The notes under the pieces: generated by a model | The model's input: the letters and a program-made list of their open reading frames with translations, nothing else | What the model was told of the DNA's origin: nothing | Databases searched by the model: none | From: Streptomyces mayonensis | Lineage (GTDB): Bacteria > Actinomycetota > Actinomycetes > Streptomycetales > Streptomycetaceae | Assembly (NCBI RefSeq): GCF_018982965.1 | Contig: NZ_JACBYP010000004.1 | Location: forward strand, 62,001-126,000 | Length of the DNA: 64,000 nt | Reading direction: 5' to 3' | Shown here: piece by piece, positions 52,351 through 60,746 of the stretch | How the letters are laid out: the number at the start of each line of letters is the position of its first letter | How positions within the stretch are numbered: the stretch's first letter is position 1 | Made by a program: the position numbers and the translations under genes

Positions 52351-52493
52351 ACACTCACGGGCTCCTGCGCCGACGGGCTCCTGCGTCCACGGGCTCCTGC
52401 GCGCACGGGCCCCTACGTCCACGGGCTCCTGCGCCCACGGATCGCCCCACCCACGGACCCCTACACCCACGGGCCCTTACACCCACGGATCCC
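52351..52493. repeat. 15-16-bp degenerate tandem repeats
   Basis: About nine imperfect copies of a CACGGGCTCCTGCGC-like unit fill most of the 262-base gap between the SGNH hydrolase start and the CNNM gene stop. No gene seen in it. Confidence 0.7.
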
Positions 52494-52549
52494 TACCCCC
52501 CCCCGGACCGCCGCAGCCGCGGACCGTCACCGGGGGAGCGGGCACCGGG

Positions 52550-53563
52550 TCACGCCCGCTGCCCGAACAGCTCCCGCAGCACGTCCTCCATCGTCACCAG
52601 CCCCGCCAGCCGCCCGTCGGACCCGAGCACGGCCGCCACGTGCGTACGGCTGCGCCGCATCGCGGTGAGCACGTCGTCCATCGGGGTCCGCTCCCGCACC
52701 CGCGCGATGGGCCGCATGTCCCGCAGCCGGAACGCCGCGTCGCGCGGTGTCGCGTCCAGCGCGTCCTTCACGTGCAGGTAGCCGACGATGCGCCGGCCGT
52801 CGTCCACCACCGGGAAGCGCGAGAACCCCGACGCGGCGGACAGCTGCTCCAACTCCTCCGGAGTGACCCCCACGCGCGCGTGGACGACCCGCGCCAGCGG
52901 CAGCACCACGTCCCGCACCGGCCGGCGGCCCAGCTCCAGGGCGTCGTGCAGCCGTTCCCGGGCCCGGTCGTCGATCAGCCCGGCCTCGCCCGCGTCCTTG
53001 ACGATGTCCGCCAGCTCCGTGTCCGTGAAGGTGGCCGAGACCTCGTCCTTCGTCTCCACCCGGAGCAGCTTGAGCAGCGTGTTCGCCAGGGCGTTGACCG
53101 TGAAGATCACCGGTCGCAGCGCCCGGGACAGTGCCACCAGCGGGGGCCCGAGCAGCAGTGCGCTGCGCACCGGCTCCGCCAGCGCGATGTTCTTCGGCAC
53201 CATCTCGCCCAGCAGCATGTGCAGATACGTGGCCAGCGCCAGCGCGATGACGAAGGACACCGCGTGGCCCGCGCCGGAGGGCACGCCCACCGCGTGGAAC
53301 ACCGGCTCCAGCAGGTGCGCGATCGCCGGTTCGGCCACGATGCCGAGGACCAGCGTGCACAGGGTGATGCCCAGCTGGGTCGCCGCCAGCAGCGCCGACA
53401 CGTGCTCGAGGCCCCACAGCACGCGCTTCGCACGCCGGTCGCCCTCGTCGGCGTACGGCTCCACCTGGCTGCGGCGCACCGAGATCAGCGCGAACTCGGC
53501 GCCCACGAAGAACGCGTTGACGACGAGCGTCGCCAGACCGATCAGCAGCTGTACCGCGGTCAC
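52550..53563 (-). CDS. CNNM/CBS-domain membrane protein (second of pair)
   Basis: 337 aa. Three to four N-terminal membrane segments (about residues 3-120) with the DUF21/CNNM features LVVNAFFVGAEFALISVRRSQVE split across the first two, then LGEMVPKNIALAEP and LANTLLKLLRVETKD. Two CBS domains follow (~205-330), ending VTMEDVLRELFG. CNNM/TlyC proteins are divalent-cation or metal efflux/sensing proteins. The GTG start overlaps the stop of the first gene (GTGA), so the pair is translated together and may form a heteromer. A C-terminal CorC/HlyC domain is not visible. Confidence 0.85.
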   Translation of the reverse strand: MTAVQLLIGLATLVVNAFFVGAEFALISVRRSQVEPYADEGDRRAKRVLWGLEHVSALLAATQLGITLCTLVLGIVAEPAIAHLLEPVFHAVGVPSGAGHAVSFVIALALATYLHMLLGEMVPKNIALAEPVRSALLLGPPLVALSRALRPVIFTVNALANTLLKLLRVETKDEVSATFTDTELADIVKDAGEAGLIDDRARERLHDALELGRRPVRDVVLPLARVVHARVGVTPEELEQLSAASGFSRFPVVDDGRRIVGYLHVKDALDATPRDAAFRLRDMRPIARVRERTPMDDVLTAMRRSRTHVAAVLGSDGRLAGLVTMEDVLRELFGQRA

Positions 53564-54933
53564 CGCCCGGCCTCCCCGTGTCCGTCCGCGCGGTCCGCCC
53601 CGGCCGCCCCGCCCGGGGCGCCGGCGTCGTCGGGCGGCGCGTGCAGCAGTACCCGGGCCGCCCGGTGCCCGGTGGCGTCCACGACCTCCAGCCGCCAGCC
53701 GGCGACGCCGAGGGTGTCGCCGACGGCCGGGATGCGCCCCAGTTCCGCCGCGACCAGCCCGGCGACCGTCTCGTACGGGCCCTCGGGCACCCGCAGGCCC
53801 AGCCGGGCCAGCCGGTCCACCCGGGCCGAGCCGTCCGCCCAGTACAGGGCGTGGCCCTGTTCGTCGGTGCCGGCCGGGTCGAGGTCGGGCGTCTCGTGCG
53901 GATCGTGCTCGTCGCGCACCTCGCCGACGACCTCCTCCACGATGTCCTCGAGGGTGGCCACGCCCGCGGTCCCGCCGTACTCGTCGATCACCACGGCCAT
54001 CGTGCGCCGCCCGGAGAGCCGGTCGAGCAGCCGGTCGACGGTCAGCGACTCGGGGACCAGCAGCGGTTCGCGCATCAGCTCGGTGACCGGCATCCCGGCC
54101 CGCCGCGCGGCAGGCACCGCCAGCACGTCCTTGACGTGTGCGGTCCCGACCACGGCGTCGAGGGAGTCCCGGTAGACGGGGAACCGCGACAGACCGGTGG
54201 CCCGGGTCGCGTCGGCCACGTCCTCGCACGAGGCCGACGTGTCGAGGGCGACGACCTGGACGCGCGGGGTCATCACCTGTTGCGCGGTGAGGTCCGCCAG
54301 GTTCAGGGTCCGTACGAACAGCTCGGCCGTGTCGGGCTCCAGGGCGCCCTCCTTGGCCGAGTGCCGGGCCAGCGCCGCCAGTTCCTGCGGGCCGCGGGCG
54401 GACGCCAGTTCCTCGGCGGGCTCGACGCCGAAACGGCGCACGATCCGGTTGGCGGTGTTGTTGAGGTGGCCGATGAAGGGCCGGAAGGCCGCGCTGAACC
54501 AGCGCTGCGGAGCGCCGACCCGCTTGGCCACGGCGAGCGGGGAGGAGATCGCCCAGTTCTTGGGCACCAGTTCGCCGACGATCATCAGGAAGACCGTCGA
54601 CAGGGCCGTGCCCAGCACCAGCGCCACCGACGACGCCGTCGAACGCGACGCCCCCAGGTCCTCCAGCGGCCCCGCGATCAGCGCCGCGACCGAGGGCTCG
54701 GCCAGCATGCCGACCACCAGGTTGGTGACCGTGATGCCGAGCTGCGCCCCGGACAGCTGGAAGGTCAGGTTCCGTACGCCCTTCAGCGCACCGGCCGCGC
54801 CCCGCTCGCCGCGCTCCGCCGCCCGCTCCAGCTCGCCGCGTTCGACGGTGGTCAGCGAGAACTCGGCGGCGACGAAGGCGCCGCACATGAGTGAGAGCAG
54901 GACCGCCACCAGCAGCAGGAGCACTTCGGTCAT
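53560..54933 (-). CDS. CNNM/CBS-domain membrane protein with CorC-type C-terminus
   Basis: 457 aa. Membrane part (about residues 1-190) starts MTEVLLLLVAVLLSLMCGAF and contains VAAEFSLTTVERGELE, GELVPKNWAISSPLAVAKR and FIGHLNNTANRIVRRFG. Two CBS domains (~225-345) with LIxTPRVQV-like RVQVVALDTSASCEDV follow, then a CorC/HlyC transporter-associated domain (~365-440). A Mg2+/Co2+ efflux or sensing role is family-based. Longer than its downstream partner because of this last domain. Confidence 0.85.
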   Translation of the reverse strand: MTEVLLLLVAVLLSLMCGAFVAAEFSLTTVERGELERAAERGERGAAGALKGVRNLTFQLSGAQLGITVTNLVVGMLAEPSVAALIAGPLEDLGASRSTASSVALVLGTALSTVFLMIVGELVPKNWAISSPLAVAKRVGAPQRWFSAAFRPFIGHLNNTANRIVRRFGVEPAEELASARGPQELAALARHSAKEGALEPDTAELFVRTLNLADLTAQQVMTPRVQVVALDTSASCEDVADATRATGLSRFPVYRDSLDAVVGTAHVKDVLAVPAARRAGMPVTELMREPLLVPESLTVDRLLDRLSGRRTMAVVIDEYGGTAGVATLEDIVEEVVGEVRDEHDPHETPDLDPAGTDEQGHALYWADGSARVDRLARLGLRVPEGPYETVAGLVAAELGRIPAVGDTLGVAGWRLEVVDATGHRAARVLLHAPPDDAGAPGGAAGADRADGHGEAGR

Positions 54934-55173
54934 CGGGTCACCTCGGATCCATGATCGGCCAGGACCCGGGGGCGCGCGCGACGGGGTGGTCCGGCGGTGA
55001 CGCCGGGAGAACCGCCTGCTCGGGGATCGCTCATGCGGCGCTGCTCAGCCTCTCGGTCGGTTCGGACGGTTCACCTGTTCCGGTTCGGACGGTTCACCTG
55101 TTCCGGTCCTTGCTCCGGTCCTTGTTCGGTCACTTGTTGCGGTCGCTCGTTGCGGGCACCGGTTCCGGCCCGC

Positions 55174-55599
55174 TCACCCGGCGAGCGGCTTCACCCAGCG
55201 TCGCCACTGCTCCTGCGGCGCGTACCCGGCGGCCCGCCAGGCATGCTGGGCGCGCTCGTTGCGCTGCAGCACCATCGCATCCCCGCGGCGACCGCCCAGC
55301 CGGACGAAGCGCTCCTCGGCCGCCGCGAGCAGGGCCGAGCCGATGCCCCGGCGCCGGTGGTCCGGGCGCACCGCCAACCGGTACAGGTGGCACCGCCAGC
55401 CGTCGAAGCCCGCGATCACCGTGCCGACCAGCTCCCCGTCCCGCTCCGCCAGCACCAGCGCCTCCGGATCGCGGGCGACGAGCCGTTCCACGCCCTCGCG
55501 GTCGTCGCTGATGCTCGGCCCCTCCGCGGCCGCCTTCCAGAACGCCAGCACGGCGTCCAGGTCCTCCGGCCCGGCGGCCCGTATACGCAGATCACTCAT
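55174..55599 (-). CDS. GNAT family N-acetyltransferase
   Basis: 141 aa single GNAT domain. LRIRAAGPEDLDAVLAFWKAA starts it; the acetyl-CoA loop is LAVRPDHRRRGIGSALLAAAEE (about residues 84-105), followed by QRNERAQHAWRAAGYA. Substrate unknown. ATG 55599 is chosen; upstream in-frame sequence is Arg-rich shadow. The gap to the CNNM pair (about 240 bases) has an imperfect TTCCGGTTCGGACGG repeat and nothing else. Confidence 0.85.
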   Translation of the reverse strand: MSDLRIRAAGPEDLDAVLAFWKAAAEGPSISDDREGVERLVARDPEALVLAERDGELVGTVIAGFDGWRCHLYRLAVRPDHRRRGIGSALLAAAEERFVRLGGRRGDAMVLQRNERAQHAWRAAGYAPQEQWRRWVKPLAG

Positions 55600-55714
55600 G
55601 CGGCGATACGACCACGTCCGACGATCATCCGCGCGCAATTCCGCCATGCGGACCGGAGGCCGTCGTCTTTCATCCGCACTGTCTCTCAATCCGCGTCCGC
55701 CGGCCCTTGCCGTG

Positions 55715-55734
55715 GCTAGCACTCCGGCGCTAGC
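55715..55734. promoter_or_regulatory. Paired GCTAGC sites, candidate RHH operator
   Basis: The self-complementary hexamer GCTAGC occurs at 55715-55720 and 55729-55734, 14 bases centre to centre, and the second copy overlaps the TAGCTT -10 box of the next gene. Ribbon-helix-helix antitoxins commonly bind such repeated half-sites; binding here is inference. Confidence 0.5.
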
Positions 55735-55736
55735 TT
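55731..55736 (+). promoter_or_regulatory. -10 box, leaderless start of the RHH gene
   Basis: TAGCTT ends 6 bases before the ATG at 55743 and no ribosome-binding site follows. Confidence 0.5.
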
Positions 55737-55742
55737 CTAGGT

Positions 55743-55970
55743 ATGGCGAAGACCCAGAAGGCCCAGCTGAACGTCCGGGTGGACGAGGGTACGGTCCGGG
55801 CGGCCCGTGAGAAGGCCACGGCCCGCGGACTGAGTGTCAACCGCTACATCGAGGAACTGGTCCGCAAGGACACCGGCGAGGCCGGCCACACCTTCGTGGA
55901 GGCCGCCGCCGACTTCATGAAGCAGTACGAACAGGTGTTCGCCGAGGAGGTCGGCGAAGGCCGCCGCTGA
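55743..55970 (+). CDS. Ribbon-helix-helix (antitoxin-like) protein
   Basis: 75 aa. QLNVRVDEGTVRAAREKA then LSVNRYIEELVRKD fits a ribbon-helix-helix DNA-binding domain (about residues 7-45), with a C-terminal tail HTFVEAAADFMKQYEQVF that would wrap the toxin in type II systems. Stops 22 bases before the Fic-like gene, so they form one unit. Expected to dimerise, repress its promoter and bind the partner. Confidence 0.85.
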   Translation: MAKTQKAQLNVRVDEGTVRAAREKATARGLSVNRYIEELVRKDTGEAGHTFVEAAADFMKQYEQVFAEEVGEGRR

Positions 55971-55991
55971 GCCGTCGCACACACCTCTGGG

Positions 55992-56366
55992 ATGAACGAC
56001 CTCACCATCGACCTCGCCTGGCTGCTGATGCTCGCCGAGCAGCGCACACCGGGGGACCCCCAGGTCACCGACTGGGGAGCACTCGTGGCGGCCGTCGCCC
56101 GCCACCGGGCCGAGATATTCGACACCCCCGTCTACGACAGCCCGCACGCCCGCGCCGCGGCCCTGCTCCAGCTGCTGATCCACGTTCCGGCGCTGGAGCG
56201 CTCCAACGCCTTGTTCGCCTCGGCGGTCGCCTACGCCTACCTGGTCGCGAGCGGCGTCCCGGTCGCCACCACGCCCGAGCAGGTGCGCGACCTCGCCCTG
56301 CTGGTCAAGAAGGGCGACGCGGGCGTCGACGAGATCGCGGACGAACTGCGCCGGTGGAGTGTCTGA
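55992..56366 (+). CDS. Fic/Doc-like protein with degenerate Fic motif
   Basis: 124 aa helical protein annotated in other Streptomyces as a Fic-family toxin component. The helix motif region reads HVPALERSNALFASAVAY (about residues 64-81) where active Fic/Doc proteins have HxFxxGNxR. The His is kept but the Gly-Asn and Arg are lost, so AMP- or phosphate-transfer is doubtful. Either an inactivated toxin kept as a regulator or a distinct activity. Encoded 22 bases after its RHH partner. GGGATG upstream gives a weak ribosome site. Confidence 0.78.
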   Translation: MNDLTIDLAWLLMLAEQRTPGDPQVTDWGALVAAVARHRAEIFDTPVYDSPHARAAALLQLLIHVPALERSNALFASAVAYAYLVASGVPVATTPEQVRDLALLVKKGDAGVDEIADELRRWSV

Positions 56367-56378
56367 GCGCACCGGCGG

Positions 56379-57056
56379 TCAGGACGGCCGCCAGGCCGTG
56401 CCTAGCACGCAGTAGGAACTCGGCAGCGCCGGTCCGCCCGGAGGCATCATCAGCCGCCGGTAGGGCCCGAGGACGAAGCCCGCGTCCCGCAGCGCCGCGA
56501 CCGGTTCGCGAGACAGGTGGCAGCCGCCGGACAGCGGGGGCCACAGCGTGCGGTCCAGCGCGCGCTGGGTGAAGGTCATCACCCGCCCGCCGCCCCGGCC
56601 GTGCTCGAAGAACCGCAGCTGCCCGCCGGGCCGCAGCACCCGCAGCAGCTCCGCCAGCGCCCGCGGCACGTCGCGGACACTGCACAGCACGAGCGAGACC
56701 ACCGCCGCGTCGAAGGCCTCGCTCTTGACCGGCAGCGCCTCCGCCGCGCCCGGCGCCACGTCCACCGGCACCCGCGCCCGCTGCGCCGCCTCCACGGCCA
56801 ACTGCCGCAGCATGCGCTCGGGTTCCACGGCGACGACCTCCGAGACGGTGCCCGGGTAGTGCGAGAAGTTCAGCCCGTTGCCCGCGCCGACCTCGATCAC
56901 CCGCCCGGACACTCCGGCGAGCAGCCGGTCACGCACGCGCCCCATGCCCAAGCGGGTCTCGGCGTTCACGCTGACCCGGGCGTAGCAGCGGGCGAACAGC
57001 GGATGGTGCACGGCGTCCCGCGGCACCCCGCGGGCCCGCGCCGGTCGCGGCGCCAT
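56379..57056 (-). CDS. Class I SAM-dependent methyltransferase (UbiE-like)
   Basis: 225 aa. Motif I VIEVGAGNGLNFSHYPG (about residues 53-69), the acidic strand VVAVEPERMLR (~73-83) and motif III LRVLRPGGQLRFFEHG (~138-153) define a Rossmann methyltransferase of the ubiquinone/menaquinone or small-molecule type. Substrate unknown; it is not part of a recognisable operon. GGGAGG lies 4 bases before ATG 57056. It converges on the Fic-like gene. Confidence 0.85.
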   Translation of the reverse strand: MAPRPARARGVPRDAVHHPLFARCYARVSVNAETRLGMGRVRDRLLAGVSGRVIEVGAGNGLNFSHYPGTVSEVVAVEPERMLRQLAVEAAQRARVPVDVAPGAAEALPVKSEAFDAAVVSLVLCSVRDVPRALAELLRVLRPGGQLRFFEHGRGGGRVMTFTQRALDRTLWPPLSGGCHLSREPVAALRDAGFVLGPYRRLMMPPGGPALPSSYCVLGTAWRPS

Positions 57057-57133
57057 GGGACCTCCCTCACGGAGTGGTGCCTACGGCGATTGTCCCCCGT
57101 ATCAGTGCCACGCACCCTCCCGCGCACCCTCCC

Positions 57134-57165
57134 GCGACTGCGACTGCGACTGCGACTGCGACTAC
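57134..57165. repeat. GCGACT hexamer microsatellite
   Basis: Five perfect tandem GCGACT units occur in the 286-base gap before bioD. A second simple tract of GTCC/GTCCGTCC units lies at about 57297-57350 near the bioD stop. Confidence 0.8.
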
Positions 57166-57342
57166 GACAGTGACCGCGACCCGCCGGTGCGCGCCCCCGC
57201 TGTACCCGTCCGTCAGGGCGCGCCCCCGCCCGCACCGACCGCGCCCATGCCTCCCGCCGCCACGCGCGCCCGCTCTGCCGACGCCCGCACGCCTACCCGT
57301 CCCGTCCGTCCGTCCCGTCCGTCCCGTTCGTCCGTCCGTCCG

Positions 57343-58059
57343 TCAGGGAGCCTCCCGCAGTGTGAACCGGGTCGCGTCCCACGTGCCGTCGAGGCGGGGC
57401 GCCAGCCAGCTCGGCGCGGCCTCGCGGAACGCGGCCGGCGAGAGGGCGCCCGTGCCGGCGGGTACGGCACCGAGCAGGGGAGCGCCGGCCACGTCGGGGA
57501 GGTCCGCGAGGTTGCAGCGCGAGGCGAGGTCCGGCGCGCCGGGCCAGCTGCCGATCACCACGCCCGGCAGCTCCAGGCCCCGGGAGAACAGTTCACGCGC
57601 CGTCAGCTCCGTGGTGTTCAGGGTGCCGAGGCCCGCCGACGCCACCAGCAGCACCGGCGCGCCCAGCAGCGCGGCGGCGTCCGCCAGGGTCCCGCCGGCC
57701 GCGTCGAAGCGGACGAGCAGTCCGCCGGCCCCCTCGACCAGCACCAGGTCGTGCTCGGTGGCCAGCTTCTCCGCCGCCTCGGCGACCTGCCGGGGATGCA
57801 CCGGTGCCCGCCCCGCCCGGCGGGCGGCCGTGCCCGGTGCCAGCGGCTCGGGGTAGCGGGCGACCTCGGCCGCCGTGACGGCGCCCGCGAGCCGCGCCGC
57901 CTCCCGGGCGTCCCCGGGCTCGTGCGGACCGACGCCGGTCTGCGCCGCCTTCAGTACCGCCACCGACCGGCCCGCGGCCAGCGCGGCGGCGGCGACGGCG
58001 GCGGTCACGACGGTCTTGCCGACCTCCGTGCCCGTGCCCGTGATCACCAGTACCGGCAT
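57343..58059 (-). CDS. bioD: Dethiobiotin synthetase
   Basis: 238 aa ATP-dependent carboxylase of biotin synthesis, closing the ureido ring of dethiobiotin from DAPA and CO2. The P-loop-like VITGTGTEVGKTVVTAAV (about residues 5-22) with GTEVGKT, the VAVLKAAQTGVG motif, and VLVEGAGGLLVRF (~108-120) fit BioD. Somewhat lengthened at the C-terminus. GGAGG lies 6 bases before ATG 58059 inside the bioA end; 1 base separates the genes. Third gene of the bioB-bioA-bioD unit. Confidence 0.93.
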   Translation of the reverse strand: MPVLVITGTGTEVGKTVVTAAVAAAALAAGRSVAVLKAAQTGVGPHEPGDAREAARLAGAVTAAEVARYPEPLAPGTAARRAGRAPVHPRQVAEAAEKLATEHDLVLVEGAGGLLVRFDAAGGTLADAAALLGAPVLLVASAGLGTLNTTELTARELFSRGLELPGVVIGSWPGAPDLASRCNLADLPDVAGAPLLGAVPAGTGALSPAAFREAAPSWLAPRLDGTWDATRFTLREAP

Positions 58060-58060
58060 C

Positions 58061-59347
58061 TCATCCCTCCCGTGCCGCCGCGCACACCGCGCGGGCGATC
58101 CGTGCCACGTCGGCGTCGCCCGTGACGTACGGCGGCATGGTGTAGATCAGGTCGCGGAACGGGCGCAGCCACACGCCCTCGCGCACGGCCGCCGCCGTCG
58201 CCGCGGCCATGTCCACCGCGTGGTCGAGCTGCACCACGCCGATCGCGCCGAGTACCCGTACGTCCCGTACGCCCGGCAGTCCGGCGGCGGGCGCGAGCTC
58301 CTCGCGCAGGCCCGCCTCGACGCGCTTGACCTCGCCGAGCCAGTCCTGGCCGAGCAGCAGCTCCACCGACGCGCACGCCACCGCCGCCGCCAGCGGATTG
58401 CCCATGAACGTCGGACCGTGGGCCAGTACCGGCACCTCCCCGCGCGAGATGCCCTCCGCCACCCGTGACGTGCACAGCGTGGCCGCCATCGTCAGGTAGC
58501 CGCCGGTCAGGGCCTTGCCCACGCACATCACGTCGGGCGTCACCGCCGCGTGCTCCGCCGCGAACAGCGCGCCCGTACGCCCGAAGCCGGTGGCGATCTC
58601 GTCGAACACCAGCAGCACGCCGTGCGTGTCGCACGCCTCGCGCAGCACCCGCAGGTACGCGGGGGAGTGGAAGCGCATCCCGCCCGCGCCCTGCACCACC
58701 GGTTCGACGATCACCGCGGCCAGTTCGCCGGCGTGCCGCTCGATCAGCGTCCGCAGGTGCTCGGCGTACGACTCCTCGTACTGCTCCGGCGGCGCGTCCG
58801 CGAAGACCTGCCGCGGCAGTACGCCGGACCACAGCTCGTGCATCCCGCCCTCGGGGTCGCACACCGACATGGGCTGCCAGGTGTCGCCGTGGTAGCCGCC
58901 CCGCCAGGTGAGCAGGCGCCGCTTGCCGGGGCGGCCGAGTGAACGCCAGTACTGGAGGCACATCTTGACGGCGACCTCGACCGACACCGAACCGGAGTCG
59001 GCCAGGAACACGTGTTCCAGTCCCTCGGGCGACATGTCGACAAGGAGCTTCGCCAGCCGTACGGCGGGCTCGTGGGTGAGCCCGCCGAACATCACGTGGC
59101 TCATCCGCCCCAGCTGTTCGTGGGCGGCCTCGTTCAGCACCGGGTGGTTGTAGCCGTGGATCGCCGACCACCAGGACGACATTCCGTCGACCAGTTCCCC
59201 GGCGCCACCGGCGAGCCGCAGCCGCACCCCGCTCGCCGACTCGACGACGAGCGGGTCCTGCCGGCCGGGCATCGGACCGTACGGGTGCCAGACGTGCCGC
59301 CGGTCCAGCGCCAGTAGATCGGCGACGTCCGGCGGGGACTCAGGCAT
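58061..59347 (-). CDS. bioA: Adenosylmethionine-8-amino-7-oxononanoate aminotransferase
   Basis: 428 aa class III PLP aminotransferase converting KAPA to DAPA with AdoMet as amino donor. [11 protein letters not shown] near residues 14-24 is the characteristic BioA start. [14 protein letters not shown] (~52-65) and [16 protein letters not shown] then [17 protein letters not shown] (PLP Lys, ~272) complete it. Start ATG 59347 overlaps the bioB stop by eight bases, so translation is coupled. Length is typical. Confidence 0.95.
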   Translation of the reverse strand: MPESPPDVADLLALDRRHVWHPYGPMPGRQDPLVVESASGVRLRLAGGAGELVDGMSSWWSAIHGYNHPVLNEAAHEQLGRMSHVMFGGLTHEPAVRLAKLLVDMSPEGLEHVFLADSGSVSVEVAVKMCLQYWRSLGRPGKRRLLTWRGGYHGDTWQPMSVCDPEGGMHELWSGVLPRQVFADAPPEQYEESYAEHLRTLIERHAGELAAVIVEPVVQGAGGMRFHSPAYLRVLREACDTHGVLLVFDEIATGFGRTGALFAAEHAAVTPDVMCVGKALTGGYLTMAATLCTSRVAEGISRGEVPVLAHGPTFMGNPLAAAVACASVELLLGQDWLGEVKRVEAGLREELAPAAGLPGVRDVRVLGAIGVVQLDHAVDMAAATAAAVREGVWLRPFRDLIYTMPPYVTGDADVARIARAVCAAAREG

Positions 59348-60596
59348 TGGGCGCGAGGTCCGTGCCGGCGCCGCGGCGGCGCACGGCCACCAGGTCCGTA
59401 CGGGGCCCCTCGGCGCGTGCCGCGGGCGCGGGGGCGCACACTCCGCCGCCCGCGTGCGAGCTGCAGCCACCGGTGCCGCCATGACCGGCGCCGCCGTCAC
59501 CGGCCTGCGCCCCGCACCCGCCGCTGCCCTCGTGCGTCCCGCACCCACCGCCGCAGTCCTCGTGCGTTCCGCACCCACCGCCCCGGCGGGAGGCGCGGTG
59601 CTCCGGCAGGGTGACCTCCGAGGCGCCCTCCACCTCGAAGCCGGCGTCCGCGATCATCTCCAGGTCCGCGTGGCCCGCCTGGCCCTCGCTGGTGAGGTAG
59701 TCGCCCAGGAAGACCGAGTTGGCCAGGTGCAGGGCGAGCGGCTGCATGGTGCGCAGATGGACCTCGCGCCCGCCCGCGATGCGCACCTCGGCGTCCGGGC
59801 AGACGAACCGTGTCATCGCCAGGATCCGCAGGCACCGCTGCGGGGTGAGGTGCCACTCGCCGGCCAGCGGCGTGCCCTCCATCGGGATCAGGAAGTTGAC
59901 CGGCACCGAGTCCGGGTCCAGCTCACGCAGCGAGAAGACCACGTCGACCAGGTCCTCGTCGCTCTCGCCCATGCCCGCGATGAGGCCCGAGCAGGCGGAC
60001 AGACCGGCCGCGTGCGCCTTGTTCACCGTGTCCACCCGGTCGGCGTACGTGTGCGTCGTCGTGATGTCGCCGTACGTCGCCTCCGACGTGTTGAGGTTGT
60101 GGTTGTAGGCGTCCGCGCCCGCCTCGCGCAGCCGCTCCGCCTGGCCGTCGGAGAGCAGCCCCAGACAGGCGCACACCTCGACGGACCCGTCCTGGTCCTT
60201 GATGGCCCTGATGGTGTCCGAGACGCGGTCCACGTCCCGGTCGGTCGGACCGCGTCCGCTGGCCACCAGGCAGACCCGCTTGGCGCCGCCGGCGACTCCG
60301 GCGGCGGCGGCCGCGGTGGCCTGATCGGGCTTGAGCCAGGTGTACTTGAGGATCTCCGCCCGGGAACCGAGCCGTTGCGAGCAGTAGGAGCAGTCCTCGG
60401 GGCACAGGCCCGACTTGAGGTTCACGAGGTAGTTGAGTTTCACCCGCCGGCCGAACCAGTGACGGCGCACCTTGCCGGCCGCGGCCACCACGTCGAGCAG
60501 GTCTTCGTCGGAAGAGGCGAGGACGGCCAGGGCCTCCTCGCGGGTCGGCGACTCGCGCCGAAGCCCCTTGTCCACCAGCGTGTTCAGCAGGTCCAT
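59340..60596 (-). CDS. bioB: Biotin synthase with Cys/Gly/His-rich C-terminal tail
   Basis: 418 aa radical SAM enzyme inserting sulfur into dethiobiotin. The [4Fe-4S]-AdoMet motif CPEDCSYC is at about residues 65-72, and YNHNLNTSE (~150-158) plus ARxG-like [12 protein letters not shown] (~275) contribute the second cluster and Arg ligand. The first ~345 residues match a normal BioB. The last ~70 (about 348-418) are unusual, with repeated [14 protein letters not shown] units and at least eight cysteines. First gene of the bio unit, divergent from bioF. The tail is encoded in-frame before a normal overlap with bioA, so it is real coding sequence. Confidence 0.93.
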   Translation of the reverse strand: MDLLNTLVDKGLRRESPTREEALAVLASSDEDLLDVVAAAGKVRRHWFGRRVKLNYLVNLKSGLCPEDCSYCSQRLGSRAEILKYTWLKPDQATAAAAAGVAGGAKRVCLVASGRGPTDRDVDRVSDTIRAIKDQDGSVEVCACLGLLSDGQAERLREAGADAYNHNLNTSEATYGDITTTHTYADRVDTVNKAHAAGLSACSGLIAGMGESDEDLVDVVFSLRELDPDSVPVNFLIPMEGTPLAGEWHLTPQRCLRILAMTRFVCPDAEVRIAGGREVHLRTMQPLALHLANSVFLGDYLTSEGQAGHADLEMIADAGFEVEGASEVTLPEHRASRRGGGCGTHEDCGGGCGTHEGSGGCGAQAGDGGAGHGGTGGCSSHAGGGVCAPAPAARAEGPRTDLVAVRRRGAGTDLAPNA

Positions 60597-60746
60597 GAGA
60601 GCCGATCCTGTCCTAAGGGGCCACCCGGGGCCAAGGAGACTTCGCACAACACTGACAGATCGACGTGTGGGTATCACCACACCTCGTGGGGGTGGCGGGA
60701 CCGCTAATGTCTGTTCACTGCCTACAAAACTCCCGAGGAGCGAGCC
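60597..60746. promoter_or_regulatory. Divergent bioB/bioF promoter region with operator-like dyad
   Basis: GTGTGG at 60665-60670 pairs with CCACAC at 60677-60682 around a 6-base centre. TAATGT at 60705-60710 is a possible bioF -10. No classical BirA box (TTGTAAACC type) was seen. The dyad is the best candidate site for a biotin-responsive repressor. Confidence 0.5.

Noticed and set aside
60597..60746. Classical BirA operator
   Set aside because: No TTGTAAACC-type arms were found.
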